Assembly (NCBI GenBank): GCA_004557805.1
Contig: SFFS01000009.1
Coordinates: 1-27,136 of the forward strand
DNA: 27,136 nucleotides
Direction of reading: 5' to 3'
DNA from: Clostridiales bacterium
GTDB taxonomy: Bacteria; Bacillota; Clostridia; Christensenellales; Aristaeellaceae
Within the stretch, counting starts at the first letter, position 1, and every line of letters starts with the position of its first letter. Under the pieces are notes generated by a model. The model was not told where the DNA came from, did not search any database, and saw only the letters and a program-made list of their open reading frames with translations. The position numbers were made by a program, and so were the translations under genes. Positions 1 to 8,251 of the stretch are shown here, one piece after another.

Positions 1-90
1 GACCGTCTCTGCAAGACAATCAACCACCTTTCTCGTTATACCGTCATGAGCATTACTCAACGCAAGTGGATAAAAGACATTTTTAATTGA
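1..90 (+). pseudogene. Possible 3' tail of a gene cut by the window edge
   Basis: An open frame without a start runs from the first base to a TGA at 88-90 (29 residues, beginning DRLCKTINH and ending KDIFN). The stretch is clearly AT-richer than the genes that follow, which fits a transferred or transposon-derived tail. I do not recognise the protein. A second frame is also open for about 27 codons, so even the reading frame is uncertain. No promoter is visible here. Confidence 0.2.
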
Positions 91-144
91 GATTAGTATG
101 AGCGGGCTTTGGTTTATTCGAACGTTCCCTGTTGTTTGGCACTT

Positions 145-179
145 GCAAAGGCGCGTCCCCATCCGGGGCGCGCCTTTGC
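145..179 (-). terminator. Hairpin downstream of the metallohydrolase gene
   Basis: Perfect arms GCAAAGGCGCG (145-155) and CGCGCCTTTGC (169-179), extended by CCCC/GGGG inside, lie ten bases past the stop of the minus-strand gene. Neither side has a proper U run, so it may be a transcript-end stabilising hairpin rather than a strong intrinsic terminator. Confidence 0.45.
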
Positions 180-188
180 TGTCTCTCG

Positions 189-1136
189 TTATTTTTCTTC
201 CTGCCGGATCCGCCATTCCGTTCCATCGGATGTACAGACGATCGTCCCCTTGACGGTCAGCCGCCACTGCACGCCGCGGGCGGTCAGCGTCGCCAGCACG
301 CCCTCTACGGTTTCGTTGCCGCGCGTATGCGAGACGGTGGCGAACTTGGGCTGCACCGCGGCGTGCAGCTCGCGCGTGTAGGAAGCCAGCCCGTGGTGCG
401 GCATTTTAAGAATATCCGCACGCAGCGCGCCGCCCAGCTCGGCCGCCAGCGCCTTCTGCGCGTGCGATTCGATATCGGCCGCCAGCAGGATGGCGCTGCT
501 GCCGAAGGTGATGTGTTCGATCATCGAGCGGTTGTTGACGCGCGCGTCCGGGTTCTGCCATTGATAAAAGCGAATCGTCGCGCCGCCGAAATCCATCTCG
601 TCCATGTGGTGCAGGATTTTAACCGGCACGCCCCGGGCGGCCAGCTTTTCATGAATGACCGCCACATAGTCCGAGCCTTCGCCGTCGTAGCCCTCAAAGA
701 ACGCGGGCTCCAGAAATTCGCCCACGTCTACCGCGTCGAGCACCATTTTATAGCCCTGCACATGGTCGCCGTGCGGGTGCGTGAACATCGCGTAGTCGAG
801 ATGCGAAATCCCCAGCTCGCTCAGATAATCCACAATGCGGTCGGCTTCGGAATAGTTGCCCGAATCGATCATCATCGTCAGCTCGCCCTTGCGCAGCAGG
901 ATGCAGTCGGCGCTGGCCACGTTGATCAGATGCACCTCGAGCGGCGCGTCCGCGTTGGGGGCAGCCGTTTCTTCCGCCGCGGCGGGCGCTTCCTCTGCGG
1001 CGGTTTCCGCAGACGCTTCGGCGGTTTCTCTTTCGGCGGAATCGCCGAAAAGAAAAACGTCCTCCTCGCCCAGCGCCGCGCAGGGCAGAAGCAGGACGGC
1101 AAGCAGCAGACAGATCATCCGGACAAATCGTTTCAT
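189..1136 (-). CDS. Secreted metallo-beta-lactamase-fold hydrolase, ComEC/Rec2 C-terminal type
   Basis: The 315-residue product starts with a Sec-type signal (MKRF followed by a hydrophobic stretch, residues 5-22, probable cleavage after ALG), then an Ala/Glu-rich linker (about 30-63), then a metallo-beta-lactamase fold. The metal-binding motif HPHGDH is at 120-125, a second-shell/ligand Asp is in LLAADIE (about 221), and MPHHG lies at 245-249. This pattern is typical of the stand-alone relatives of the ComEC competence-channel hydrolase domain. The linker and signal place it outside the membrane, possibly wall-associated. Substrate is unknown; family members act on phosphodiester bonds or nucleic acids, but that is not shown here. 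The ATG at 1134-1136 follows GCGAGGT and a good promoter, so it is a one-gene unit. Confidence 0.85.
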   Translation of the reverse strand: MKRFVRMICLLLAVLLLPCAALGEEDVFLFGDSAERETAEASAETAAEEAPAAAEETAAPNADAPLEVHLINVASADCILLRKGELTMMIDSGNYSEADRIVDYLSELGISHLDYAMFTHPHGDHVQGYKMVLDAVDVGEFLEPAFFEGYDGEGSDYVAVIHEKLAARGVPVKILHHMDEMDFGGATIRFYQWQNPDARVNNRSMIEHITFGSSAILLAADIESHAQKALAAELGGALRADILKMPHHGLASYTRELHAAVQPKFATVSHTRGNETVEGVLATLTARGVQWRLTVKGTIVCTSDGTEWRIRQEEK

Positions 1137-1165
1137 ATGTACCTCGCGAATTCCAGAATATGCGA

Positions 1166-1194
1166 ATCATATCATAATTTTCCTGAAAATGCAA
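1166..1194 (-). promoter_or_regulatory. SigA-type promoter of the metallohydrolase gene
   Basis: Reading the minus strand, TTGCAT (1189-1194) and TATGAT (1166-1171) are separated by 17 bases, about 30 bases before the start codon. Confidence 0.7.
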
Positions 1195-1256
1195 AAATCA
1201 AGCGGAAATTGATTTCGCTCCAGAATGCGTCGCTGTTATTCAAGCGGCGCTTGCGT

Positions 1257-1262
1257 TATAAT
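1257..1262 (+). promoter_or_regulatory. -10 box of the XRE regulator gene
   Basis: A perfect TATAAT lies 31 bases before the start codon. There is no good -35 hexamer. The surrounding CGTTATAATGCA is repeated exactly in front of the next gene (2238-2249), and the 20 bases upstream are also similar, which suggests shared control, perhaps by the regulator itself. Confidence 0.55.
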
Positions 1263-1293
1263 GCAAGCAGGAATTGAATTATGGGGTGACGTT

Positions 1294-2196
1294 ATGATCG
1301 AAAACGTTCTGGGCGCGCAGATCGCCCGCTTTCGCAAGGAAGCGAAGATGACGCAGGAAGCGCTGGGCGCGGCGGTGGGCGTGAGCACGCAGGCCGTTTC
1401 CCGCTGGGAATGCGGCGGCCTGCCCGACGCGGCGCTGCTGCCCGCCATCGCCGACGCGTTGCACGTATCCATCGACGCGCTCTTTGCGCGCGACGCTTCG
1501 CAGCCGGCCGATCTGAGCCAGACCATCGCCGCGCGGCTGGCGGCCGCGCCGGAGGAGCGGCGCGTGCTCGAACTGGCGCGGCTGTTCTGGCGCGCGGGGC
1601 TGGACGGGCTGTTCCCGGAGAAGCTGATGTCGTTTGAGAGCCGGAACCTCGATCCGCTGCAAAGCTGTCAGATCGACACCGCGTCCGTAAACCTCGACGG
1701 CCCGCCGCTGCTGATGACGACCAGCTTTTCTTCGAACGACGGGCTGACCTTCGGCATATGCGCGAAGGATATGTCGTTCATGTCGGCGTTCCCGGAGCCG
1801 GAAAAGGGCTACGCGGCGTATTTCAGTTCATGCGAAGAATATCGCGCGCTGTTTTCGGCGCTGGCGCGCCCGCAGCTGCTCGAGCAGCTGTTCTTTCTGT
1901 GCGGCTGCAAGGCGGCGTATTTCACCGTGGAAGCGGTGGCGCGGCGCACGAACCTTTCCGCCGGGGAGACTGAGGCGAACCTGAAGGCGATGTACGAGGC
2001 CGGGCTCGCCGAGAGGCTGAACCTCGAAACGGAGACGGAGCCCTGCTGGGTCTACCGTCTGCGCAAGGCCGACTTCGTGCCGCCGCTGATGATCTTTGCC
2101 CGGCTGGCGCTTCAGAAGGAGGACGTATTTTACTGCAACTGGAACGCGCGTACCATTCCCGTGCTGCGCGCAGCGCCTGGCACAACGAACGGTTGA
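1294..2196 (+). CDS. XRE-family helix-turn-helix regulator with C-terminal effector region
   Basis: The start chosen is ATG at 1294, seven bases after GGGGTG; the reading frame stays open further upstream but that part covers the promoter. The 300-residue product has a clear N-terminal HTH of the XRE (Cro/C1) type at about 6-62, including TQEALGAAVGVSTQAVSRWE and ending in SIDALFA. The remaining 240 residues include a second winged-helix-like part around 220-265 (TVEAVARRTNLSAGE). Such two-part proteins usually bind DNA with the first domain and sense a signal with the rest. It directly precedes an ABC exporter gene and both have the same promoter box, so it probably controls that exporter. 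The ligand is not known. Confidence 0.85.
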   Translation: MIENVLGAQIARFRKEAKMTQEALGAAVGVSTQAVSRWECGGLPDAALLPAIADALHVSIDALFARDASQPADLSQTIAARLAAAPEERRVLELARLFWRAGLDGLFPEKLMSFESRNLDPLQSCQIDTASVNLDGPPLLMTTSFSSNDGLTFGICAKDMSFMSAFPEPEKGYAAYFSSCEEYRALFSALARPQLLEQLFFLCGCKAAYFTVEAVARRTNLSAGETEANLKAMYEAGLAERLNLETETEPCWVYRLRKADFVPPLMIFARLALQKEDVFYCNWNARTIPVLRAAPGTTNG

Positions 2197-2246
2197 CCCG
2201 GTTCAACAAACGCTTTCTGGTTATCAACCGGGCGCGCCGTTATAAT
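2193..2246 (+). promoter_or_regulatory. Promoter and inverted repeats in front of the ABC exporter gene
   Basis: TATAAT is at 2241-2246 with no convincing -35 box. Just upstream are two small inverted repeats: GTTGA-6-TCAAC (about 2192-2207), overlapping the end of the XRE gene, and GGTT-ATC-AACC (2219-2229), which sits where a -35 box would be. A weak promoter overlapped by dyad repeats is a usual layout for a regulated, activator- or repressor-bound site. Confidence 0.5.
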
Positions 2247-2274
2247 GCAGGCATCTACGAAAGGAGAGAGCGTG

Positions 2275-3984
2275 ATGAAAAACGGTCTGACCGCGCCCTA
2301 TTACCGTGCGTTTTTTGAGGGGAACCGCCTGCGGTGCGCCGCGGCGATGCTGCTGCGGCTCGTCTGCGCGCTGGCGAATCTGGGATTTTCGTGGCTGCTG
2401 GGCGAAATTTTCAATGCGATTACGAAAATGGATCTGCCGTATCTGGGGCGCGTGTGCGCGGCTACCGCGGGGTTCCTGCTTTTGCAGGCCGGGCTGGAAA
2501 CGCTGGGCGACCGCGTGCGCTCGACGTTTATCCATAAGGCTCTCGCGCAGTATAAACAGGCGGCGTTCGAGCGGATTGCGCAAAAGAACATCAGCGCGTT
2601 CGCGCGCGAAAATACGGGGCGCTATCTGTCCGCGCTGACAAACGACGCTTCGTCCGTGGAAACGAATTTCCTGATGTATATGTTCGCCGTGCCGTACTAT
2701 GCGCTGATGCTTATCGGTTCGCTGACGCTGATGTTCTTCTACAGCGTGCCGCTCTCGCTGCTGTCGCTGGCGCTGAGCCTGCTGCCGCTGGCCGCTTCGC
2801 TGCCGATGAGCAAAGAACTGGCGAAGCGCGAAAAAGCCATGAGCGACCGGAACGAATCGTTCGTCGGAAAGCTCAAGGATCTGCTGACGGGCTTTTCGGT
2901 CATCAAAAGCTTCAAGGCCGAAAAAGAGGCCGCCGCGCTGTTTGAGGCCGATAACGGCGAACTGGAACGCGTGAAGCTGCGCCGCCGCTGGTGGAGCTAT
3001 CTCCTCTCCGACGTAACCTATAACCTGCTCGGGTTTGTGATGCAGATGGGCGTGATGAGCGCGGGCGCGTATCTGGCCATTCGCGGCCGGATCGCCGCCG
3101 GTACGGTGCTGATTTTCACCAACCTCAGCAACTCTGTCATGCAGCCCATCAACGAGCTGCCGCAGGGGTTCGCCAATATCCGCGCGGCGCGCGCGCTGAT
3201 CGAAAAGCTGGCGGGCCTCGCCGAGGAAAACGCTTCCCGCGCGGGCGAGGGCGTTCCGGCGCGGCTGGAGCGCGGCATCGAGCTTTCGCACGTTTCCTTC
3301 GGCTACGAAAAGGAAAAACCGGTGCTGCGCGATGTTTCGCTGACGCTGAAGGCGGGCGGAAAATACGCGCTGGTGGGGGCCAGCGGCTGCGGCAAGACGA
3401 CGCTTCTGAACCTGCTCATGGGCGGCTGCGAGCCCTATGACGGGTCCGTCCGCATCGACGGGCACGAGCTTTCCGGCATTTCGCCGGACAGTTTGTACGA
3501 CCTGATGAGCCTGATCGGCCAGAACGTGTTCCTCTTCGACGATACGATCGAGCGCAACGTGACCATGTTTCGCGAATTTCCGCCGGAGCGCGTGCAGGAC
3601 GCGATAGCGCGCGCGGGGCTTTCCGAGGTGATCGCGCGCAAGGGCGCGGATTACCGCTGCGGCGAGGGAGGCGGCGGCCTTTCGGGCGGCGAGCGCCAGC
3701 GGGTGTCTATCGCCCGGTGCCTGCTGCACGGCGCGCCGGTGCTGCTGCTCGACGAGGCCACGGCCGCGCTCGATAATCAGACGGCGCAGCAGGTGACGCA
3801 GGCGGTGCTTTCGCTGGAGGGGCTGACGCGCCTGGTGGTGACGCACCGGCTGGAGGCCTCGCTGCTTGCACAGTACGACGCGATTTACGTCCTGCGCGGC
3901 GGCGCGCTGTGCGAGGCGGGCACGTTCGACGGGCTGATGGCGCAAAAGGGGTATTTCTATTCGCTCTTCAACGTCTCCCAGTGA
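2275..3984 (+). CDS. ABC exporter, fused membrane and ATPase domains
   Basis: The 569-residue product is a half-transporter of the type I exporter (MsbA/LmrA-like) class and probably works as a dimer in the cytoplasmic membrane. Membrane-spanning segments fill residues 20-300 (for example YYALMLIGSLTLMFFYSVPLSL). The ATPase part has Walker A GASGCGKTT (about 368-376), a Q-loop IGQNVFLFDD, the signature LSGGERQR (about 469), Walker B VLLLDEA (about 490) and a switch VTHR, so all catalytic parts are present. The ATG at 2275 follows AAGGAG; a frame-matched ATG at 2245 is upstream of this site and part of the -10 region. The substrate is not predictable. It lies 78 bases after the XRE gene, which probably regulates it. 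Confidence 0.9.
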   Translation: MKNGLTAPYYRAFFEGNRLRCAAAMLLRLVCALANLGFSWLLGEIFNAITKMDLPYLGRVCAATAGFLLLQAGLETLGDRVRSTFIHKALAQYKQAAFERIAQKNISAFARENTGRYLSALTNDASSVETNFLMYMFAVPYYALMLIGSLTLMFFYSVPLSLLSLALSLLPLAASLPMSKELAKREKAMSDRNESFVGKLKDLLTGFSVIKSFKAEKEAAALFEADNGELERVKLRRRWWSYLLSDVTYNLLGFVMQMGVMSAGAYLAIRGRIAAGTVLIFTNLSNSVMQPINELPQGFANIRAARALIEKLAGLAEENASRAGEGVPARLERGIELSHVSFGYEKEKPVLRDVSLTLKAGGKYALVGASGCGKTTLLNLLMGGCEPYDGSVRIDGHELSGISPDSLYDLMSLIGQNVFLFDDTIERNVTMFREFPPERVQDAIARAGLSEVIARKGADYRCGEGGGGLSGGERQRVSIARCLLHGAPVLLLDEATAALDNQTAQQVTQAVLSLEGLTRLVVTHRLEASLLAQYDAIYVLRGGALCEAGTFDGLMAQKGYFYSLFNVSQ

Positions 3985-3996
3985 CGCGGCTGCAAC

Positions 3997-4040
3997 AAAA
4001 TTCCCTCCTGATCCGTTAATTTGAAAAAGGAGGGATTTTT
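3997..4040 (+). terminator. Terminator-like hairpin that also contains the next gene's ribosome site
   Basis: Arms TCCCTCCT (4002-4009) and AGGAGGGA (4028-4035) form a perfect 8-bp stem with an 18-base loop, followed by TTTTT (4036-4040), and a further AAAA/TTTT match lies outside. The 3' arm is the AGGAGG ribosome site of the gene starting at 4042. Transcripts from the ABC gene would thus either stop here or carry a paired ribosome site. Confidence 0.65.
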
Positions 4041-4041
4041 C

Positions 4042-4995
4042 ATGCGCCGTTTTCTTGCCGGGATGCTGGCTGTTGTTTTGCTCTGCGCGCCGCTTGCCGC
4101 GCTGGCGGACGCGATGAGCGCGATGTTCGACGCGCTGGACGCGCTTGGCGGCACGGACGCGGCGTTTACCGTCGTGGGCGAATTGCTGTGCGCGACGGCG
4201 AAAAAGGACGGCGAGGTCTACGGCTTTGCGTTTGATAACGCGACCGGAGAACGCGTAACGTGGGACCGGCTGTTCTCCGACGGCGACGCGGCCGCGGCGG
4301 CGCTGGAAAAAATCGCTGCGGAATGGACGTATGCCAACGCCTATGGTAATTTCGAGAACCTCTCGCCCATGCCGCGCGAAAACTTCGCGCTGGACGAGCG
4401 CGGGCTGACGGTGTACTATCCCGCCGCGCAGCTGACGAACCTGTCGGGTTCGCAGTTCGGCGTGCAGTTTAACGCATACGAGCTGGAGGGGTTGCTGAGA
4501 GAGAATATCGCGCTTTCGCGCGGGGATACGGCGAACGCTCCCGCGGCGCTGCAAACCGCGCTGGAAACGGGCGCGCTGCCCGGACTTCCGCAGCAGGCGG
4601 CGCTGGGCGGAAGCATTGCGGACGCAGCGGAAGCGCTGGGTCTTGTCGACGTGCCGGACGTGAAGCGCGACGCGGCGGTGTGGACGTTTGAAGCGCCCGC
4701 AATGCGCGGCGTGAGCCTGCTGAGCGCGCCGGACGATCTGAGTGAAAGCGGCGCGGTGATTTGCGGCGTATTCGCGCGGCGCGTCGATTTTTCCGGGCTG
4801 ATTCCCGGCGAGAGCACGAAGGAGGATTGCCTTGCGGCGCTGGGCGCGCCGGACGAGACGCGCGCCGTCGCTTCCGCCGACGCATACGACCGCCTGCCTG
4901 CGGGAGAGACGCTCCTGTGGCGCGGCGAAGCCGCCGCAATCGAACTGCACTTTGCGGAGAATATACTTTACAGCGCCGCAATTTTGCAGCAATAA
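4042..4995 (+). CDS. Secreted protein with DUF3298/RsiV-like domain
   Basis: The 317-residue product has a signal peptide (MRRF plus a hydrophobic segment, cleavage probably after ALA near residue 21). Residues about 60-155 fit the DUF3298 pattern seen in RsiV-type proteins: a WDRLFSDG element followed by ENFALDERGLTVYYP and a late NAYELEGLL. The C-terminal part (about 250-317) has a TKEDCLAALGAPDE element resembling the small SmpA/BamE-like fold. The role is unknown; RsiV relatives bind lysozyme and hold a sigma factor, but here there is no transmembrane anti-sigma part and no sigma gene beside it. The ATG at 4042 was preferred to an upstream TTG because of the AGGAGG at 4028-4033. Confidence 0.65.
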   Translation: MRRFLAGMLAVVLLCAPLAALADAMSAMFDALDALGGTDAAFTVVGELLCATAKKDGEVYGFAFDNATGERVTWDRLFSDGDAAAAALEKIAAEWTYANAYGNFENLSPMPRENFALDERGLTVYYPAAQLTNLSGSQFGVQFNAYELEGLLRENIALSRGDTANAPAALQTALETGALPGLPQQAALGGSIADAAEALGLVDVPDVKRDAAVWTFEAPAMRGVSLLSAPDDLSESGAVICGVFARRVDFSGLIPGESTKEDCLAALGAPDETRAVASADAYDRLPAGETLLWRGEAAAIELHFAENILYSAAILQQ

Positions 4996-5000
4996 AAAAT

Positions 5001-5030
5001 TTGCAACCATCCTTTTCCATGTGATATACT
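5001..5030 (+). promoter_or_regulatory. Promoter of spoIIIE/ftsK
   Basis: TTGCAA (5001-5006) and TATACT (5025-5030) have an 18-base spacer. Transcription would begin near 5037, inside the first arm of the hairpin at 5033-5059. Confidence 0.65.
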
Positions 5031-5032
5031 TA

Positions 5033-5059
5033 AAGGCCGGGGACGTGTTCCCCGGCCTT
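5033..5059 (+). terminator. Perfect 11-bp hairpin at the transcript start of spoIIIE
   Basis: AAGGCCGGGGA (5033-5043) pairs fully with TCCCCGGCCTT (5049-5059) around the loop CGTGT. It may end transcription from the upstream gene, since TTATT follows, or act as a 5' hairpin of the spoIIIE mRNA. Its position right after the -10 box makes both possible. Confidence 0.5.
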
Positions 5060-5083
5060 ATTCAATTCATTCGGGAGGATGCA

Positions 5084-8000
5084 ATGGCTACGGCGAAATC
5101 AAAGAAAAATACCACAGCCGAGCAACCTGCACAAGATAAAATGCCGGGCGCGAAACGCGGCGCGGCGGCGAAAAAGCCCAAGCGGCCGCCTGCTTTTAAA
5201 AAGCCCAGCAAGAAAAAACGCTCCACGCGCGGCGAAATTCCGGGGATGATCCTGCTCATGATCGCCCTGGTGATGCTCTTTTGCCTTTTTACCACGTCCA
5301 ACGGCACGTTTACGGTGCTGATGCGGCGCGAGGCGAAAGGGCTCTTCGGCAAGCTCGCATGGCTGGTGGCGCTGTATCTGGGCGCGCTGGGCGTGCAGCT
5401 GATTATGGGAAACAAATGGCCGCTGCGCGGCACGGTTTCGTTCGCCACGGCGCTGGTCATCCTGTGCTTTGCGACGCTTTTGCAGGTGTTCCGCATCGAG
5501 GGGATCCTGCGCGATCTGAATCTGCAGGGACTGGTGCAGAACTACAAGGACGTGCTGTGGATGTCGTGGAGCGCGTCGCAGGATCTTGCGCTGGGCGGCG
5601 GCGCGCTGGGCGCGCTGCTGGGCTATCCGATGTTCCGCACGCTCGACGTGGGCGGCAGCACGCTGGTTCTGGTGCTCCTGATGGGCATCCTGGGCATATG
5701 GATCGTGCGCATGTTCGCGCCCGACGCGCGCGACCGGCTGGGCGACTGGGTGCGCAGGACGCGCGACGATTGGGACGAGCGCCGTGAAGAGCGCCGCGCC
5801 GCGCGCGAGGCCGAACGCCGCGAACAGGACGAGGCGCTGCTGGTGCCGCTGCCCGAAGATCTGCTGGCGCAGCCCGCGCAGGACGAGCCGAAGCCGCGCG
5901 GAAAAAAGGGCAGGCAGCCCGCACAGCCGCAGCCGGAACGCCCCGCGCCCGTGCGGCCCGCGCCCCGGCAGGAGCCCGCGCGTCCGGCGGCGCAGGCGCA
6001 GCGCCCGCAGCCGGAAAAGCGGCCGCATGCGAAGCTGTATATTGAGGAAATTCTGCCTGACGGCTCCGGCCCCTATTTCGACTCGAACGACGAGCGGCAC
6101 GACGCGATGCCCGATTTCGTTTCCAGGCGGCGCAGAGAATACGACGAGGCCTACGGCGCGTTTGAAGAAACCGAATTTGAACCCGCATTCGGTTCCGCCG
6201 CGGAGCCTTCCGCGCAGGACGCGCCCGCCGCAGAGGACGCGGCGGCGTCCGCCGGTGATTCGTGGACGCAGCCGCAGCCGCGCAGCGAGGATCCCGGAGC
6301 GCCCTATCGCGAGGCGTTCCGCATGCGCCGTCCGGTCTATCGTCCGAAGCCTGAGGACGAGCCGCAGCCCGCCGGCGAATCCGCGGCGCAGCCCGGCGGC
6401 GGGGCCGTCCCGCAGAGCGCCGAAGAGGAACTCTCCTACGACGAATTCCTGCCCGAAGAGCTGGCCGACGAAACCTACGCCGACGAGGAAACTGCCGACA
6501 CGGCTGAAGCCTCTGAAGAAGAACCTGCGCCGCGCGGAGACGGGGCGAAGCCCGAGCCGGACGACGACGATCCCTTCGGCGCGCCGTGGGAGCCGGTCGC
6601 CCCGGAATATCACGCCGAAAAGGAAACGGCGGAGCCGGTGCGCCGCCGCCGCACGCCGAAGCAGCAGGGCTATTTCCCCAAGGGCGACGTGACGCAGAAG
6701 CTGCCCGAAATTCCGAAGGAGATGCAGCTTGACCGTCCCGACTGGAAACCGCCGGAACAGCCGGAGGCCACCGTGCAGCAGGTGCCTGCGGACGAGGAAT
6801 ACACGCAGCCACCGTTCTCGCTGCTCGAACGCGACGAGGCGGCCGTGCAGTTCGATACGCGCGAGGCCGACGCGCGCAGCGCGCAGAAGCTGGAGGAAAC
6901 CCTCAAGAGCTTCGGCGTTTCCGCGCGGGTTATTCAGGTGGTGCACGGCCCGGCGATCACGCGGTTCGAGCTTCAGCCCGCGCCGGGCGTAAAGGTGAGC
7001 AAGATCGTGAACCTGACGGAGGATATTGCGCTGAACATGGCGGCCTACAGCGTCCGCATCGAGGCGCCCATTCCCGGTAAGGCCGCCGTGGGCATCGAGC
7101 TGGCGAACGACCACATCGCCACGGTTCACCTGCGCGACGTGCTTGAAAGCGACGAGTTTATCCGTCATTCCTCCAAGCTGGCCGTGGCGCTGGGCAAGGA
7201 CATCGCGGGCAAGCGCATTATCGCAGATCTGGCGAAAATGCCGCATGTGCTCATCGCAGGCGCGACGGGTTCCGGTAAGTCCGTTTGCATCAACACGATC
7301 ATCGCGTCCATTATCTATCGGGCTTCGCCCGAAGAAGTCCGCATGATCCTCATCGACCCCAAGCAGGTGGAACTGTCGATGTATAACGGCATTCCGCATC
7401 TGCTTGTGCCCGTCGTGACCGATCCGAAGAAGGCTTCCGGCGCGCTGAGCTGGGCCGTGAAGGAAATGGACGAGCGCTACAAGCTCTTCGCCGACTGCGG
7501 GGTGCGCGACATCAAGGGCTATAACCGCCAGCGCGGCGACAAGCCGCTGATGCCGTCGATTGTGGTCATCATCGACGAACTTTCCGATCTGATGCTCGTT
7601 GCTCCCGGCGAGGTGGAGGAGAGCATCCAGCGCCTGGCGCAGCTGGCGCGCGCATGCGGCATTCATCTGGTCATTGCAACGCAGCGCCCGTCGGTCAACG
7701 TGATCACTGGCGTTATCAAGGCAAATATCCCCAGCCGCATCGCGTTCGCGGTCTCCTCGCAGGTTGACTCGCGCACCATTCTCGACGGCGCGGGCGCCGA
7801 AAAGCTGCTCGGCCGCGGCGATATGCTCTACGCTCCCGCCGGCGGTGGCAAGCCGAAGCGCGTGCAGGGCTGCTTCGTCTCCGACGAGGAAGTGCAGCGC
7901 GTTGTGGAATACGTCAAGGACCGCCGTGTGGCGGATTATTCGCAGGCCGTCATCGACGCGCTCAGCGCGGAGGATACGAACGATTCCGCCGACGCGCCCG

Positions 8001-8248
8001 ACGACGACAAGAACGACGCGCCCTTCGACGCGCTGTTCGAGCAGGCGGTGGAGCTGTCGGTAGAAGCGGGGCAGGCTTCCATCAGTATGCTGCAAAGGCG
8101 GCTGCGCATCGGCTATGCGCGCGCGGGCCGCATCATCGACGAAATGGCGCGGCGCAACATCATCGGGCAGGCCGAGGGCGCAAAGCCGCGCGACGTGCTC
8201 ATCACGCGCGAAGATTTCGCGCTGATGTTTCCGAAAGGCGGGAAGTAA
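5084..8248 (+). CDS. spoIIIE: DNA translocase of the FtsK/SpoIIIE family
   Basis: The 1054-residue product is a membrane-anchored ATP-driven DNA pump for chromosome segregation in division or spore formation. After a Lys-rich N-terminus it has about four membrane helices (residues 50-215), then a very long Ala/Pro/Glu-rich linker (about 235-570), the alpha domain, and the motor. The motor shows Walker A GATGSGKS (about 726-733), Walker B VVIIDELSDLM (about 828), and ATQRPSVNVITG. The winged-helix gamma domain that reads orienting DNA motifs is at about 993-1052 (SMLQRRLRIGYARAGRIIDEM). Start ATG 5084 follows GGGAGG; an upstream in-frame ATG lies in the preceding gene. Size and linker are at the long end for the family. 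Whether it acts as FtsK or SpoIIIE cannot be decided from sequence alone. Confidence 0.93.
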   Translation: MATAKSKKNTTAEQPAQDKMPGAKRGAAAKKPKRPPAFKKPSKKKRSTRGEIPGMILLMIALVMLFCLFTTSNGTFTVLMRREAKGLFGKLAWLVALYLGALGVQLIMGNKWPLRGTVSFATALVILCFATLLQVFRIEGILRDLNLQGLVQNYKDVLWMSWSASQDLALGGGALGALLGYPMFRTLDVGGSTLVLVLLMGILGIWIVRMFAPDARDRLGDWVRRTRDDWDERREERRAAREAERREQDEALLVPLPEDLLAQPAQDEPKPRGKKGRQPAQPQPERPAPVRPAPRQEPARPAAQAQRPQPEKRPHAKLYIEEILPDGSGPYFDSNDERHDAMPDFVSRRRREYDEAYGAFEETEFEPAFGSAAEPSAQDAPAAEDAAASAGDSWTQPQPRSEDPGAPYREAFRMRRPVYRPKPEDEPQPAGESAAQPGGGAVPQSAEEELSYDEFLPEELADETYADEETADTAEASEEEPAPRGDGAKPEPDDDDPFGAPWEPVAPEYHAEKETAEPVRRRRTPKQQGYFPKGDVTQKLPEIPKEMQLDRPDWKPPEQPEATVQQVPADEEYTQPPFSLLERDEAAVQFDTREADARSAQKLEETLKSFGVSARVIQVVHGPAITRFELQPAPGVKVSKIVNLTEDIALNMAAYSVRIEAPIPGKAAVGIELANDHIATVHLRDVLESDEFIRHSSKLAVALGKDIAGKRIIADLAKMPHVLIAGATGSGKSVCINTIIASIIYRASPEEVRMILIDPKQVELSMYNGIPHLLVPVVTDPKKASGALSWAVKEMDERYKLFADCGVRDIKGYNRQRGDKPLMPSIVVIIDELSDLMLVAPGEVEESIQRLAQLARACGIHLVIATQRPSVNVITGVIKANIPSRIAFAVSSQVDSRTILDGAGAEKLLGRGDMLYAPAGGGKPKRVQGCFVSDEEVQRVVEYVKDRRVADYSQAVIDALSAEDTNDSADAPDDDKNDAPFDALFEQAVELSVEAGQASISMLQRRLRIGYARAGRIIDEMARRNIIGQAEGAKPRDVLITREDFALMFPKGGK

Positions 8249-8251
8249 GCA

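Noticed and set aside
2224..5010. A 928-codon open frame on the minus strand
   Set aside because: It is antisense to the ABC exporter and the secreted protein gene. Its product is Arg/Gln/His-rich with no domain, as expected of a shadow frame in GC-rich DNA.
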